From assembly GCA_963402885.1 (NCBI GenBank), contig OY727103.1, positions 14,596,085 to 14,660,084 of the forward strand: 64,000 nucleotides of DNA, in the 5' to 3' direction. The notes below the pieces were generated by a model, which made no database searches, had not been told where the DNA came from, and worked only from the letters and a program-made list of their open reading frames with translations. Shown here one piece after another: positions 26,901-41,339 of this stretch (the first letter of the stretch is position 1; each line of letters begins with the position of its first letter). The DNA comes from Antedon bifida (lineage: Eukaryota > Echinodermata > Crinoidea > Comatulida > Antedonidae). The position numbers and the translations under genes are program-made.

Positions 26901-28662
26901 TTCAATGCAAGTTGTGGTTTTGTTAGCAACATGCGTTGTCTGCATGATCTGTGACGTGGCCGGCCGGCCTCCACTTGGTAGGCGAAGTGTACGTTAGTCT
27001 TGGTAGATTCCGATCTTTTAATCTTCGAAGGATTTTTTTATATATTGGTTTGTTTCATCGGGTACTTTCTTTGATCTTGGTAACCCACGAAAAAATCTTG
27101 ACTTGTTTGTTTGAAATAAAAGGAATTAGACATTTAATATTAACCTTGTCTGTGAAATAAAATTCAATTTTGTTACATTAACTACTAATCTTGTCATATA
27201 TGAGCAGTCTGTTCTTTGCGTCAGCTCTTACAAATTATTGTTTACATAGAACAAAGTTTCCTTAAAAGTATGGAAAGTTTGTAGAAGATTATTTGTTAAG
27301 ATTATTAAAAATCAACAGAATATCAATAAATTCATATCTGTTATGTAATCTCAATATGCACCCTTTCTACAAATCGTAACAGTAAGTACGTATTCACTTT
27401 TGTAAGAATGTTACAGCACAATTTGACCGCATTACCTGAACTCCAGATTAAAAACATTGTTGTTTACCTCTCTGGAATTTGTTGGTAATATTTATTAATT
27501 GTTAAGCCTACAGAGCCTCATTAACTTGTTCAATTTTAAGAGAATTTAAAAATAATATTAAGTTTGTTGGCATCCATTGTTGTCCCATTGGAGATAAATT
27601 TGAAGAGCGCTTATTTGTTGGCCTGGTTATTGTGAACTTAATGTGGGCTGTGTTGAGTAATTTTTAAATAAAAATGTTAGTATGGCTATAGAATAAAGAG
27701 TTTGGGACATCGTTCATCATGAATCTGTGTTATTATATTGAGGGCAGTATTTGTGAGTAAGCTTATTATTAAACATTACAACTTTGAACCAATCATTACT
27801 GAGTTGTACTTTATCATACTCTATGCTGCCCCCTAAAATTTTCAAAGTATATACGTACAGAGGGCAGTATTGAATGTTCATATTAAACCCAATAAATCAT
27901 CTTAGAAGAAGTTGACTGTACAATGATTTCTTATTGCAAAATCTGACTAATTTATTTACTATGACTAGAATAATTCACACAGAAAAGAAAGTGTGTTTGA
28001 AGTCTTAACCAGTGACTATTACAAATAATATATATAACATAGATGATGATAAAGTTAAACAAATTAATAAATTATATTAAGCCTATAGTTTGTATATGTA
28101 AATGCTAAATTGGTTAATTTTACAAATTGATCCACAAAGTTTTAAAATTAACGGTAAAAAGGAAATATCACTTTGTAGTGTTGGATTTTAAAATTGTGTG
28201 TAAATCCATGGTAAACAAACGATGTTGACCAGTAATTAGACTTCTAAATTCACCCTAAAATGTCTAGTAACATTTTTTGGAGTGCCCTAGTAATAGAACT
28301 TGATTGATACCTAAATTTAGTTCACCAATTTACAATTATTTGGATTTTATCGATATGAAGAAGGACTGAGTTTTTGAGCTTATATGAAAAAAGAGAGTAA
28401 AGACATTATTAATACAAATTGGCAAAGTATTCACAAAATCATGTTTGTCAAGAGGAGATATGCTAATGCAGAAATCACCTCATGTGGAGTGGGTCTAGAA
28501 TTTATCTTAACTTCCGTTTTAGAAGTTGAATTAATTAAATGATTTATTTGCACATTTAATTATAGACATTTAGCATGATAAAGCTTTTTGTGGTCCAAGA
28601 TTTTCAAGTACTTTTTGGCAATCACTCAAAGCTGCATTTATATGTTTAGTAATATGTGTGTT

Positions 28663-28747
28663 TGCCGCCCTCTATTACCTGTTTATATATGTGAAACTTG
28701 TGGCCAATCAGATAAGAGTATTTAATTTGGCTTTATAGAGGGCGGCA
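28663..28747. mobile_element. Very short palindromic element (about 85 bp)
   Basis: Perfect 13-bp inverted repeats TGCCGCCCTCTAT and ATAGAGGGCGGCA enclose about 59 bp. Related GAGGGCAGTAT ends occur at about 27741 and, as an imperfect pair, at 27833-27870. No target duplication could be defined with confidence. A MITE relic is the simplest reading. Confidence 0.5.
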
Positions 28748-30111
28748 GTATGGTAATACAATTCTGAAAACTTCTTAAATGTGTATATTTTACATGTTGG
28801 TATAAATGGAAAAATGTAAAGATCTCATTATACTATGCACTGTAATGACATAAATGAACATTAAAATTGTTGCTGAAAAATACAATATCTGGTCCTTCAG
28901 TTGGTTCTTAATTGGAGGGATCAGCTTGTATGGATAATCTTAATAATAATTTATTTATGAATATAGTTTACTTTTATTCATTTTTTGCTCATGGTTTTTT
29001 TCTCTTTATATCTTTCAGGTAAGCATTTATATGCCTGTCTTCTGATTTTATTGCCTCTCCCAAAACCAGGCCAAGAAGGCTTTCCCGAAAACCTTTTTAG
29101 CAAGCACAAAGGTTTCCGGTTCTGGGAGAGTTTTTTTATATAGATACCTCCTACAGAAGGTATACCATATGAAGATCAGCAGACTAGAACTATCAGATTC
29201 AGCATAAGGTAGGTTTGTCTTTCTTGCTTTTACCAAGTGATCTGCAAGATTGTCGACAGGCTCATCAGTGGAGTAGACATCTACACACAAACAGCTGTAA
29301 AGGAGGTTGGCAGGAAATTTGTCTGATTTAATTAAATACTATCTGTGCTTCTAAATTGTTTTCTTTCACAAAAGGTATTAACGTTTCCTGATTGTCTGGT
29401 TAACTTCTACCGACTGTAGTTATAAAAACAACAAATGTTTCATAATGAAGTCTATCATTATAATTATTTTGGTATATTCCAGAGTTATAAAATCCCAAGT
29501 ATCTTGTGTTTTGAGCTTTCTCCCAAATCACTGCAGCTTTTCCACTCTTGTTTTAGCCACAGGCTTTTTTTATTTTTTAAAAACATAAATATTGATTTTT
29601 TTTAATTAGTTTTTAATTGCATAAAAAATTCTGGTTTTGGCTAGCGTTTTTCAGTTTGCATCTTGTCAAAGTGAGAATAATCCACCATACGTAACACCAA
29701 CAATTAAAGGATTAAAAAATGTACATTATTTGTTTTTGAACTAGTTTTTTTAAGTTTGTATAAGTAAGACAATTACTGTCATTTAATCAACGACAGTAGT
29801 GACAAATTCAAGAAACACATTTTGAGGTCAGCGTCCTAGAATCTTGTTTTTGTTTTCTTGTTGTTGTAGTGATAATTTCCTTTAATTAAAAAATACATTA
29901 CATGTTTTTTATCAACACTTGGTTAGTCTATCTATTATTAAACTGCTGTCAGACATCCATGATGGTATTCAGAGTTCTTCTATATTATCTAGCCATGTTT
30001 TTGTCTAGTATCAATCCTGACTGTTGCATAAATAGGTGTCAAACTATAAACTACGATTGGAAACATCTTTAGTATTAAAAATTCACACAGCCCCTGTTGT
30101 GGATATGTAAT

Positions 30112-30132
30112 GCTCTGTCTACACTATCAAAC
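30112..30132 (+). repeat. Isolated MITE terminus
   Basis: GCTCTGTCTACACTATCAAA matches the left terminal repeat of the 17335-17461 element. No matching inverted end was seen nearby, so this is a truncated copy. It shows that the family is dispersed. Confidence 0.6.
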
Positions 30133-33100
30133 ACATATTAAGAAAGTGCTGCTAAAGCATCTACATTTAATTTGTATTTAGACTACTGTACTTGTAGGTT
30201 TTCAGATGCTTTATTAACCAAATTTTCTTTATTAAAATTGGTAGAATTGTATGCATTACATTTAATGTTTCATATCACAATATTATTTGTAATTTGCATA
30301 CAATTGTTCATGGTTATTAATAGTATTGTTATGTAATAATGATGTTTTAGTTACCTCCAACTTTAAAGTTTACAAACATAGTACATCCCCTGCAGCGAAT
30401 GTAGCAGAAAGTGCATGTCACATCTTTATCAAAACGAAACATTGTTTTGTTTTTCATTGATAAATCAGTTTACATGAATCTTACCTCCAAGGTAGAGATT
30501 TTTATTGTTATTGCTTGAACGTTTTTAAAAACTTAGAATGCAAGTTCTCTCTACATATTTGCAAATGTCCGACTGAAACAAATAGAATAGTTTGGAACAG
30601 TGGATTAATCCGGGATTCCTTTGAAAGTTTCATCTTTCCACATTTGTGTTTACTGTGAAAATATTACGGTAGTTACTGATTTTTTTTTTGAGAAGGCTAG
30701 CCTAGTTTTTTTCAATTTAGGTATCAAGCTTCTTTCCCCTCTTCTTCTCCTGTTTCATTTATTGCTGAGTCATAAGAGATAACTATGAATCACAAGGTCA
30801 GAACCAGTATTATTCCTTAGTGATCACAATTCCATCCTACTTTCATCTTTCTATCTTTTGTCTGTGGTTTCTATTTTAATGAGATCTTTCATTATACTTT
30901 ATATTTAGATGTCTAAATATATCAACTCCTTAGAGTTTTTCATTAGGAATTAAGAACGTTGGATAAATACGTTATCATAATGTTAAACTACCCCCTCAAT
31001 TGCTCTGTGATTGTAGCTCTACAACACGTTGACAAGTAAAATACCATAACAATATTGTATTCTTCTTGTTTCTTTCTCTATCATGCAGTTTGCTTCTTCT
31101 CCGTGAATCTTTAACCAATTTTAACCAAATTTGGTCACAAGCATCTATGGATGAATGGTTACAAATCTTTATCTGAAATATTGTGCCTTTTTGTGCTCAG
31201 TGTTTCTGTACATTCAGATAAAAGTTTGTTTGAAATAGTCCTTTTTAACTTTTTACCTAATTTATTATCAGGTTTTTACAATTGACTCTATTTAGCACCC
31301 ATGAAGTTTTTCTGTAATTAAATTTTCACAAACATTGATTTGGACATTGGCAGACAATCTGCAAAATCATTGTTTTATTAATAAGAAAACTGAGTCGTGT
31401 TGTTACCGACAGGTGTATTATTACCTTGCATTTACGATAATTCCTATTGTTTATAAATTATTGTTAACTTGGCTTTGATACAAATTTATATTGTTAAGAA
31501 GTCTGAAACCTTTCTACTTTCTGAAGTTAATTCTGGCAAACATTTAGATTCATTTTATCTTATTAAAACAGGTGGACACATAATTTGCTTTTGACTACTG
31601 CAGCAGTGGGATATTCAGAGGGGACTACTAGGTACCCCTTTACACAATGTCCAAAACATGCGTGTTGGTGAACAGTTAATCTTGATTCATATTATGTATA
31701 TTCACCTTAGCTGCAACCCGGTGAGGGACAATGTTATCAGTACAGCCTCCTCTCCTTTACACCCATTTTATATTAGATATCCGCTGCTGTACTTGATATC
31801 GTGCGAAGGGTGTAAATACAGTAGAAATCCTTGCCTTAGGACCAGGTTTAGCAGGTACCTGAGGTAATCTTCACCTCTTTATAAGTATACACTAGAAGAA
31901 AAGGTGCTAAAATACTCTTTGAGGGCTTACACACCTGAAGGCATCTATGAAATTGCTCTTTTATGAAAGTCTAATTGAGTAGTGTAAAAGTCGCTAGCTA
32001 GCTTTCAACAGTCAATCAAGAATTATGCCTGTGAGCAATAATTTTTGTTAGAACTTGGTATGTTTGGGAAAGAATGCTTTGAAATAGGTGTCAACATAGA
32101 AGATTAGTTGATTCTTGGTGTTAGTTTTGTTTGTAGTAAAGATTTATTCAGAACATGCGACAAATTGTTCGTGTGTAAAGGTCTCTGGAAGTGGATTTCG
32201 TAATATAAGTTTAATGAAAGTGTTTAAAAATATTAATAGTAGTTAATACTTTGCATTCTAAAGCCAAGTACTGTAGAACGAAAAGTTATGTTTGCTTTGA
32301 CAACCACATTCATTAAAAATAATATATTCCCATGCAAAAAGTCTCCCCACAAGACATAAATATATGTTTTTATAAATTAAATAAAACTGGACGACTTCGA
32401 CCCTACAATTAACATCTTACTGAAGAAAATGTTATCTGATGTGAAGACATAAAAAATGTAATCTTAAACGAAACCCACAGGAATTTGTCGCCATCTTTTG
32501 TCTACAGAGACCTGTTAAAGTTGTTCAGAAAGCAGCCAGATTTTATCGCTGTAGAGAAAAGATAAGAATAGGCGGCACATTTTTTGTAGTGTACTTAGTT
32601 ACTTTTTGCAATTTGAGTATGTGTTTAAACTTTCAACTTTCTTCTTGAAACAATCCCCAGACAAAGACAGATTTAAATTGCATATTAAAAGGGATTTAGG
32701 ATAAATATATTCGGCTTGAGATCAGAAGTATGAACTTTCTTTGCGGTATCGCCAAGCAGATATTATCTGACTTTGATTGAAATATTCTTTTAATCCGGAT
32801 CTGAATTTATGTATGCTTCATTAACTTTATAACTTTGTTCTCCATTTCCAAAAACACTTTCTCTGTATTTTGTAATAATTTCAGTTTTCAGGGACAGGTT
32901 TAAGAAACAAACTCCTTGAAATTATATTTGAATTGTGTATTTTTGTCAAACCTCCACCTCCTGCCATCCCCTGTCCTCATTTATTGGGTTTCTGGATCTT
33001 CTCCTGTAGTTCTTGTTCTTTATAAATTAAGTTTTGGTAAAAGATTTTAAGATGACGCATTGCTGAATTGCACACAGGTGTGAACACTCTCAATCATCAA

Positions 33101-33224
33101 CATTTCATAATGTCTGCATTTCTATTGTCTAGACCAAGCAAACTTTTTTTCTCGTCTACATACAAGTCTGACTTGTTTTCAGTATTTCTGAGTGACTAAC
33201 TTGATATCATCTCTCTCTCATCGT

Positions 33225-33480
33225 TCTTCTATCCGAGTACTCTTGACCATTCTGTGAAACTCTCCATATATGCCGATCTTGTGCTTTATTGTAGCAACTG
33301 CTTATTTAGAGTTTTGCTGCATCACATGTTCCCTCTATCCATGTTCCTCTCTTTCTTCTCCCCTCAACTTTTTCAAACATAATCATTTTCTCCAGACTGT
33401 TTCTATCCCATCTGGCAATATGTCCAAAGTATTGCAGTTTTTATTTGACAACCGATGTGAGTAATATGTCTTCTATATCA
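33225..33480 (-). pseudogene. LINE reverse-transcriptase C-terminal relic
   Basis: Translating the minus strand gives a block reading KLQYFGHIARWDRNSLEKM and then EGRRKRGTW. This is the conserved post-RT tail of many LINE ORFs (Q-Y-F-G-H...L-E-K...G-R-R-R-G-R). A stop codon follows shortly, then a degraded DR.IWR-like segment. Clearly decayed and non-functional. The clade is not assigned. Confidence 0.65.
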
Positions 33481-34084
33481 TGCCTAATACTTTTGCAATA
33501 TTATACTTGATATTAAAGTATTGTTTTTTTAAAACCTTTTCCAGATTTTATATACGAGGCAGTACTGTATTATAACATTGTCAATCAAATTAAAACAATT
33601 ATAACTTAATAGCCATCAAAGTAACTTGATTTACAACCAACTTCGTACTGTATGGTCCATTGCTATCTTACGTGTTGTTTTTACAACTTTTTATCATATA
33701 CAATAGAAGAAATATTTGGTATTTAAAAGTCGATAATCTTATTTAACACCTCGCTGCCCACCATTATAAATCCTTCAGTTATTTTAAAGATAATGATAAT
33801 GGCTAATTATTTCTCACTAAACATAATGTCTAACAATGTTTTCTGGTCAAGGTTTAACTGTTGTTGATTGAACAGAATGAAAATCCCTTTTTAAATGAAG
33901 GTCGTTGTTTATAATTTTAATTGATGGGCTGAAAGCTCTATCAAATTTGTATTCACTAATTTGAATACAGTTCTATCTCATTTAGTACAATAGAAGAATT
34001 ATCTTGGAATTTATTCAAAGAATTGAAGATAGTTAATATAGCATTACTTGCGAAATTGAATTGCTAGTGTTCTGCGGACACCAA

Positions 34085-34330
34085 ATGATTCTTTTTAGTA
34101 TCTTTCTTTCTTCAGGATTTGGCAGTCCACTGCAGGACATCCCTCTTCCAAAGTCCACTGCAGGAAATATCCAAAGCTCTCCCATCTGCTTCTCTTTTTT
34201 TCTATTCTCAACCAGTTGTTTTATATTTCCTCAGATCGTCTCTCCATCACATTCTGGATGTGCCTCTTTTCTTTTTTCCTATCCTTTGTTGCAAAACCGT
34301 ACCGTCACATTGCTGGAATAATGCACTGGT
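34085..34330 (-). pseudogene. Second LINE ORF C-terminal relic
   Basis: The minus-strand translation contains KKKRGTSRM, a stop, then WRDDLRKYKTTG, and further on a segment ending VLQWT. This matches the G-R-P...R-W-R-D-D-L-x-K...Q-x-W-T tail of RTE/craft-like LINE proteins, broken by several stops. It differs from the 33.2-kb relic, so it derives from another family or a second insertion. Confidence 0.55.
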
Positions 34331-37300
34331 CGAACACTTTCTTTCAGAGGCACATTGATATTGAATAGGTGCAGAGGATGTCTTTGAAGTGGCCAAATTC
34401 TTGCCATCCTCTTATAATTCTGTCTTCAATTGATAAAAAGAACACATCATTTCTGCTTCATTTTTGGGTATTTTGTATGTTTATATTGTGCTGACTTCTT
34501 TTTAACTATTTGTAATAGATTTTTGATGGAATAAATAAAGTGAATAATAATAATAATTTTTGTTTCCATTAACTGGTATATTGGTGTGTGGTCATGGCTC
34601 AAATTTAATACACATTTTAGATTCATGCAAAGGTTTATAAACAATTCTTATCATTTGGAAGCATTTCTAAAACTTTGTACTGTAACACACTTAGGTCACT
34701 CATTCTTAAATATGATAGGTACAAAAGTAACAATGACTGTGTGTTGAATAAAAATTCTGTTATGCTCCCTACCTCCCACATCAACTTACTCTATCTATTT
34801 TTAAATAGTACTGATTGTCTTATCTATCGATCAATGATATAAATTTAGTTTGATTTATATAACAGAGGGACTTCTCTGTTTCACTCTGCTTGGAATGTTT
34901 TGATACAACCTGGACTCTTATTCAAATTTGTCATATAATAATGGGGACAAACGTTTTAGAATATGTTAATTAATGGATCGATTCAAAATCTTAAAAAGCA
35001 TTTCCAGGTACTCCGTTTGGGGACTCGAGTTTCCGAGTCATCTCCAACTGACTTTCCCAACTGATCCAAATTAAATAATTGTATTAATATAATAAATTTA
35101 TTAAGTTCAGCAAGCGATTGTACTGTATCTATTTATAAATTGACCCTGCCGCGCTGGGTCTAATTTAGTGTCACATAGTTTTTGAATGAGGGCGAATAAA
35201 ATACATGCGAGTATGATTCGACAAATAAAAAAAAGTTTATCCTTAATGTAATTATTGAAAACCTGTAAAACAAGATTACCTTATAAATGCAAATTCCCTA
35301 AAAGTTATCATCTTTTTATCTGATTGTTCAAATCCAGAAAAAAACTATATTTCTAATGCAATTATTAAATTCCTGTGAAAAAAGCTTAACTTTAATTTCA
35401 AAAGTTTGATAAATAATTTTCCTAATATATTTCATCAGATAATTGTAATGTATTAATTGAATAGTGTATATTCATAGATGTCATTTCTTGTGGGAAATAA
35501 ATTGCTGATGGAAAAATCTCGTGCTTACGTTTCAAGTGGTACGAATCAAAGAAATGAAAAGGTTCCTTACATCTTTATCAAGCAAAAGACTTCATTCCCG
35601 ATCTACAAACATACCACAATTTATATCACAGAATAACATACACATCTCTACAATAAAATACAATGAATGAATACCCAGTCTTGGAGGGCCCAGGAGGTAG
35701 AGGAGTGCTAAATCAAGGGCCTTTGCCCCATGTATTACGCCACCGCCTTAGTGCCTAAGTTATGGTTATTAGGATTTAGAATGTGTGTATACTATAAAAT
35801 AAAGCTGGATTCCATACCATATTTCATTAGTAAAATACCTACAGTATTATATGCAAGTCTTTCAAGCAAATAAACATGAAATTGCACATTCATATTCACA
35901 TTCATATAAACAAAACAAAAACAATAGATTTTTGCTGAGTTGTCCACTTTCTTGGATTTCATTCCAGTTTAATTGAACGCAATTGTTTAAAGAACTTTCT
36001 GTTTTGCATCCAGGTATAGTGACATATTGTTTAAATTATCTTCCCAGACAGAAGTTTTAATTTAATATTTTCGTTTGCATGATTTGTTCAATGTCAGGAT
36101 CGCCCCATTGCGCTTTATTGTCATGTTGATTGAAAATGGTAACAATCGTATAACGTGCGACCTTCTAGTGTCTATCTGGGGAATATGATTAGGGACATTT
36201 ATACATGCTTGTTCTGTCTAGAAAGAAAGTTTTGAGAATTCTCCAGGTATTGTCAAAGTGGGTGTCGGAGGCAGTCCAAAGCAACTACAATTTTTCAGCA
36301 ATAGTATTTTTATTTTTATATTTATATAGACACTTTCTGGTTCCTAATTCTACAAATTCATAGTGTACAGTTTTTGATTAATGAATGATAATGACAAACT
36401 AATAATGATGCAAGCCTATATTTCATGATAAACATTTGGGGCTTACAAATCCATATTCTGAAAAGCATCAGAGACAAACTGCCACTTTTATAGTCCTCTC
36501 AAGATCTGTGCTAGTGCATCAGTGACTCATTTTGTCACTTGTTTAAAAATTAAGAATTGGCTAGTACCGAATTATAATTTTGCCAAAAATTAAACAAAAA
36601 AAAATTGTAGACAAATGATAAAGGGAATATATGATATTTTAGTCAATTAATTCATAATTATTGAATTTGAATATTGTACCTGTCTAGTCAACTGAAGAAC
36701 ATTAAGATCGGTTTAGTTAAAACATTTGGAACGGGGAGATCTAGTGAATCATGTCGTGACCACCGCTAAGAGGTTACACAGCAGACTATGACGTAAGTAT
36801 ATATTGGACATTGTCTACACCAGTACCTCAACTGGTTAGTCATCTTGGTCATTCCGTCCACCTCAAGGTATATAAAGGAATATAATAATTAATAACTTCC
36901 AGTTGCTGACGTCAGAAATTTAAATTGTTAGATGACATTTAGATATTGGTATTGAATTTTTAAGACTGCTTATTGTAAGTGTATACTGTAATGTAGTTTT
37001 AAGTACATACATAAAGGCTTGACAGTTGGTCTAAGTACCTACATTACTTTCAATGAAATAATATCAAGTTGGTATTATTCATTCAACACCCTTTCATATC
37101 TTCAAAGTTTTAGATTATAGAATTATGTGTTTTAAATAAAGAATAAAATTAGTACCATGAGTACAGGTTGATGTTTTACAGTTTTTAGACTTTCTACAAC
37201 AAAAGTTTACGAGAAATATTGAAAGAAAAACTTGCAATCTTTAAAACCAATTAGAAAACAATTATATAAATACCTCTAAGTGTGAACAACTGAAATTCAA

Positions 37301-37659
37301 TATTTTTTCGGTCTCAGGTGTGCTTTTATTTTTGTAATTGTTCGTAGTCATCGGATTTTTTCCAGACAGAACAGGAAAGATAATTTTTCTTGCGTAAAAA
37401 CTTCCATTTATGGCGTTTTTTTAGATAGATATTTCGACAATTGTTGGTCCCTGGGAGTTTATTACTTTCAATTTCAAATAAAGTTTCATTATTTTGTGTT
37501 TTCGTATAGGTCTATTAACAAAAGCTGTTTTCATTTTCCACCAGTAACAGTTATGTTTAATGATAATAATAATTTGATGTATTTTATCGATGTCAGCAGA
37601 GTCTATATTTACTATGTGACAATAAAATATTTCCGTTTCTTTTGGTTTTTATTATTATT

Positions 37660-37745
37660 TGTATTTTTGTTGGTGCATGGCCCCAGAGACCAACAACCAT
37701 GAGATGATCTGGACCTCCATGGATAAATAGATTTGAATTGAATAT
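37660..37745 (+). repeat. Probable LINE 3' tail
   Basis: A CATGAGATGATCTGGACCTC block followed by ATGGATAAATAGATTTGAATTGAAT resembles the short simple-repeat tails (TTGAAT-type) that end CR1/L2-like LINE copies. No coding part is recognisable upstream, so the call is tentative. Confidence 0.35.
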
Positions 37746-39302
37746 GTCCATAACCATGCATCATGGCTCTGGCGTGATAATATTCCAAATTCCGATACTT
37801 GGATTATAGCACACATAACACATGCACCACATGTAGTTTAAATTCCACTGGCGCTCAAACATATGTTCTTCAGCAGGTAGATTTTAAGTTCAGTTCAGCC
37901 CTGCTCTGGAATGCTTAAAACGTTGAAAGTATAACTAAAATCAACATAAAATCTATTTTAAAATGCCTCACAGGGATAGTCGTTCTTGAGTTTAAATATT
38001 TTAGTTTTACTCCTTTTTTTTATTATTATTATTATTTGCAATTACTGTTTTAATGATATGATAGTTCTGTATAAAGGTGAAACTTGTTTTCCATATTTTT
38101 AAGATATTATATCCCTTCTCATTTTGGATAGATAATTTTTGCTACTTTAGGAATGCTTAATAATACTATTTTTTTATTTCTTCTTTTGTTTTTTAAAGTT
38201 AAGACATTTAAGCTGCTTGGAAAACACATTGAGTGCCAGTTTTGCGCTTTCAATTGTCACTTATTTTTCTCATCACCCTCTCGAGGCAAAATCTTGGCAC
38301 GCTTTTTTGCTAAATCATGTTCCACCCTCCCTTACGTTAATTGGTAGTGTGAAATAGATCGTGACTCGGAAAACAATTTCATGTAATTTAAAGTATCATA
38401 TTATTAAATCTCGTAAATGTCCATCTTAGTTTACAACACAGGATGTGTGTGTAAGAACTGCTTTTTGTTTTAAACCTCAAAAGGAAAAAAAAACGTTTCC
38501 AGGTATAACATTTGCGACTTGTCTAACATTTGAAGATGTAAGATTTTTAGATATAATTATTATTAATTTAGTAAGTTTATTAAATCTTTACAATTCAACT
38601 TTCTAAAATATTGTTGAGGATGTAGGTGAACACAATTAGATGAGGAATATGAAATTAATTAATTTGGTTCCCCAAGCATAGATATAAACTATATATTCTT
38701 GTTTATGGTGATAATGTGGATGATTTTATGAAATAGCCAAAATGCAAATGTTATACTTTATAGACCAAGGCAAATAGATGCAGCAGACGCATTTAAGGGG
38801 GTTTGGAACTAAATGCTGTAATGCCTCCAAATGCCCACTTCATAATAGCATAATACTTGCATGTTTTTAAACTTAATTAAACTTTAACTTATTAGGGCCT
38901 GCATCTTTCGCAAATACCTATTATGTGCTAACAGCTATGTTTATATTATGTAGGGCTACCCCCTAAGTTTGTGCAAATGTACTTATGGTGTGGTATGCGA
39001 CAGGAATACAAAAGAATGCTAAGTATGAAAATACCCCAGTCACACCTTGTTAGATAAACTGTCAATTCATCCTTAATGTGAACTTGTCAAAAGAAGTGAA
39101 GTATCTCCCTGTTAAAGTGGGTGTTCAGAATGCAAACATACATATTAAATTATCTCACTGCTTAACCAGTTTAATTAATATCGATTTAAAATATATTTTC
39201 GTAGGCCTACTTTAACTAAAATTTTTACCAATTTAAATTTCGTGTCCCATAATTAACAATCAACCGTTTCACAAATGATTTAAGCATGATGAAATATTTT
39301 GC

Positions 39303-39392
39303 ACATGTGACAGCTCCTTTAATGATCATTTGTATAATGCATGTCGTACATGTGACAGCCGCTTTAATAATCATTTGTATTAGACATGTCGA
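39303..39392. repeat. Tandem duplication, 45 bp x 2
   Basis: Two adjacent copies start ACATGTGACAGC and end ATGTCG (39303-39347 and 39348-39392). They differ at only a few positions. Confidence 0.8.
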
Positions 39393-41339
39393 TAATGATT
39401 TCTGTCTAATTTTCCAGTGACAAGAACACAGGAGGAGTTTCGTGTTTCTCACTCATTATTATGTCAATCATTTGGGAATGTTGCATAGTTTAATGTCAGT
39501 CAATTTTTGTGAGGAATACTAGTTTTGACGTGCAGTAGATGGATGGTTTACGCAGGTCTATTGTGTTGAGTTTGTAATAATAGTTTTGCTGGTCATCAAT
39601 ATTTTGTCGTATTTCTGCAAATAATAATGCTCTGTTATATCTTGATGACTTTGAATTCTCGTAGGACTGCAGTCATGTATCACAAACAGAATACTATACT
39701 GCACTTTGTTTTAGGTTTATCCAGGCTTCAATGTCGTACTAAATTATTATTCACTAACATGCTTCTTGATGAAATATCAAGAGGGTTTTTAAATGTCCAG
39801 TTAGATATTCATCATCTCATCTTATCTCTCATTCCACACAAAAACATAAGTCATTTAATAGTACTTCTGTGAATTCAGATTAGACAATTTAAAAGTACAC
39901 AAAATACAAAATATAATCTTTTCATATTTATTTCATCTCAGTCATATAACATTAAAGATTTCATTTGCTTAATAAAATAATTATCTTTTAAGTACATCAA
40001 ATATTTATAAATACATCTTCATTCATAAGTCAAAAGCTGTTCTTTAAATAAATATATATATACCCAAACGTTGTAACAAAATGTTGTAGGAATTAATACA
40101 GTATTCAAAAAGCAAACCAATATTAAATTTGATTTTTAGGTACAGTAATATTAAACAATAAAAGAATTATCTTATGTTGTTCAACAAGTGAACAACTTTT
40201 CAAATACCATATTGAAATCCAAATCACAATCGCATTCAATAATGTTAAGGAAGGGAAAAAGAATCGGCGCACAATTTTAAATATATAAATTAATCTATAA
40301 CATATTTTTAGGCATTGTCTTATCAGTAAACAGCAATAATATATATCTTATATATATACGTCCATTTTTATTTACATATATAATACACGGAATACTTAGT
40401 TTTACTTAGTTAAAGAGGCTATAGTCCTATGTGGATATGTAACAATATAGATAAATATGTATATCTTCATTTAGCAATTAGCATTGTCAATCTAAACCAT
40501 CTAACTGTGTAATATTTTTATTAAAAAAATATACAATTTATATTTCTACAAACATATTTTTTCTCTTATCTATTCTAAGGCACTTTTGGTGATCTGTATT
40601 GGTAACGCTAAGTAAGTGGGTAAATTTGTGGCAAATGTTTAAAATTTCGAGAATTTGTTATTCATGATCTAAATTTAGCAACAGGTTTAGAGTCTAACCG
40701 CAAAAGCATATTCTTAGACGTCATTTCGCTGTCATGAGGGTAAACATAACAGTGTAGACATTCCCTAACAATTGCATTCATACCAGTCTACATTCCAGAC
40801 AGTTAGTAGTTAACCCCTTCAGTTTGTAACCCACTGTTCGCAACAAGTTTGTAAGCATTCCGCAGAAAAAAAAACATCTAAAATTGTTACAATTCCACAC
40901 AGTAGCCTCAATTGCAGGATAAATAACTCCCTTTTCATTTCAAAATATATTGCACATTATTTTTAAGTTAACCCTTTAAAAAACAAGAGCCTAACTCTTT
41001 CAAAGTAAGGGCTTAACCCTTTCAAAATAAAGGAAAGGCCACTGTAAAAATTGAGATTTTTTACAAAAAAAAACATTTTCTGTTTTTAGAATTAATCTTG
41101 GAGCAATTCTTACATTATACATTTGTTTTGGTCCAATATTGATTCTATTATACTTTCCTTTGACAATAAAAGAAAGAACCTTTTTCACACATATGTGCTA
41201 GGCTGGTTGTTACAGGTTTGTCTCTTCATCAACAGCTGCAAAAAATGGGTAGGAAATGGCAACTCTGGAAAGAGTGAGCTGGTACAAGCCATTTTGGTAC
41301 CCTGAGAAATGCTCAAAAACTTCAGTTAAATTGTTCTAT

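Larger units (their letters stand above)
15479..41339. other. Long gap between T3 (3' side) and T2 (5' side)
   Basis: About 25.9 kb with no gene I can support on either strand. Short open frames (mostly 60-93 codons) lack family motifs, and I saw no further TIMP exons (signal-peptide exon with C-x-C...HPQ, or F-K-G/C-G exon). It contains the 17335-17461 MITE, a minisatellite at about 20905-21090, nested duplications at 23647-23960, small palindromic elements near 27.7-28.75 kb, a lone MITE terminus at 30112, LINE relics at about 33.2-34.4 kb, a LINE-like 3' tail near 37.7 kb and a 45-bp tandem duplication at 39303-39392. Distal regulatory elements of the TIMP genes could lie here but cannot be recognised by eye. 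Confidence 0.6.

Noticed and set aside
26951..27010. A GGCCGGCCGGCC palindrome in AT-rich DNA.
   Set aside because: An isolated 12-bp GC palindrome with no repeated ends, ORF or island around it.
29048..29290. An 80-codon minus-strand frame with varied composition.
   Set aside because: No family recognised. Part of it overlaps an imperfect hairpin (about 29054-29132), so the open frame may be incidental.
36770..36800. A good splice donor (GAC/gtaagtat) on the plus strand after an open stretch, considered as a possible host exon.
   Set aside because: No acceptor with a compatible frame upstream and no recognisable protein motif.
38560..38650. A minus-strand NCVHLHPQQ peptide resembling the TIMP first-exon motif C-V-P-K-H-P-Q-Q.
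   Set aside because: No signal peptide or donor site, the following cysteine spacing is wrong, and stops lie close by. Such a short match can arise by chance in 64 kb.
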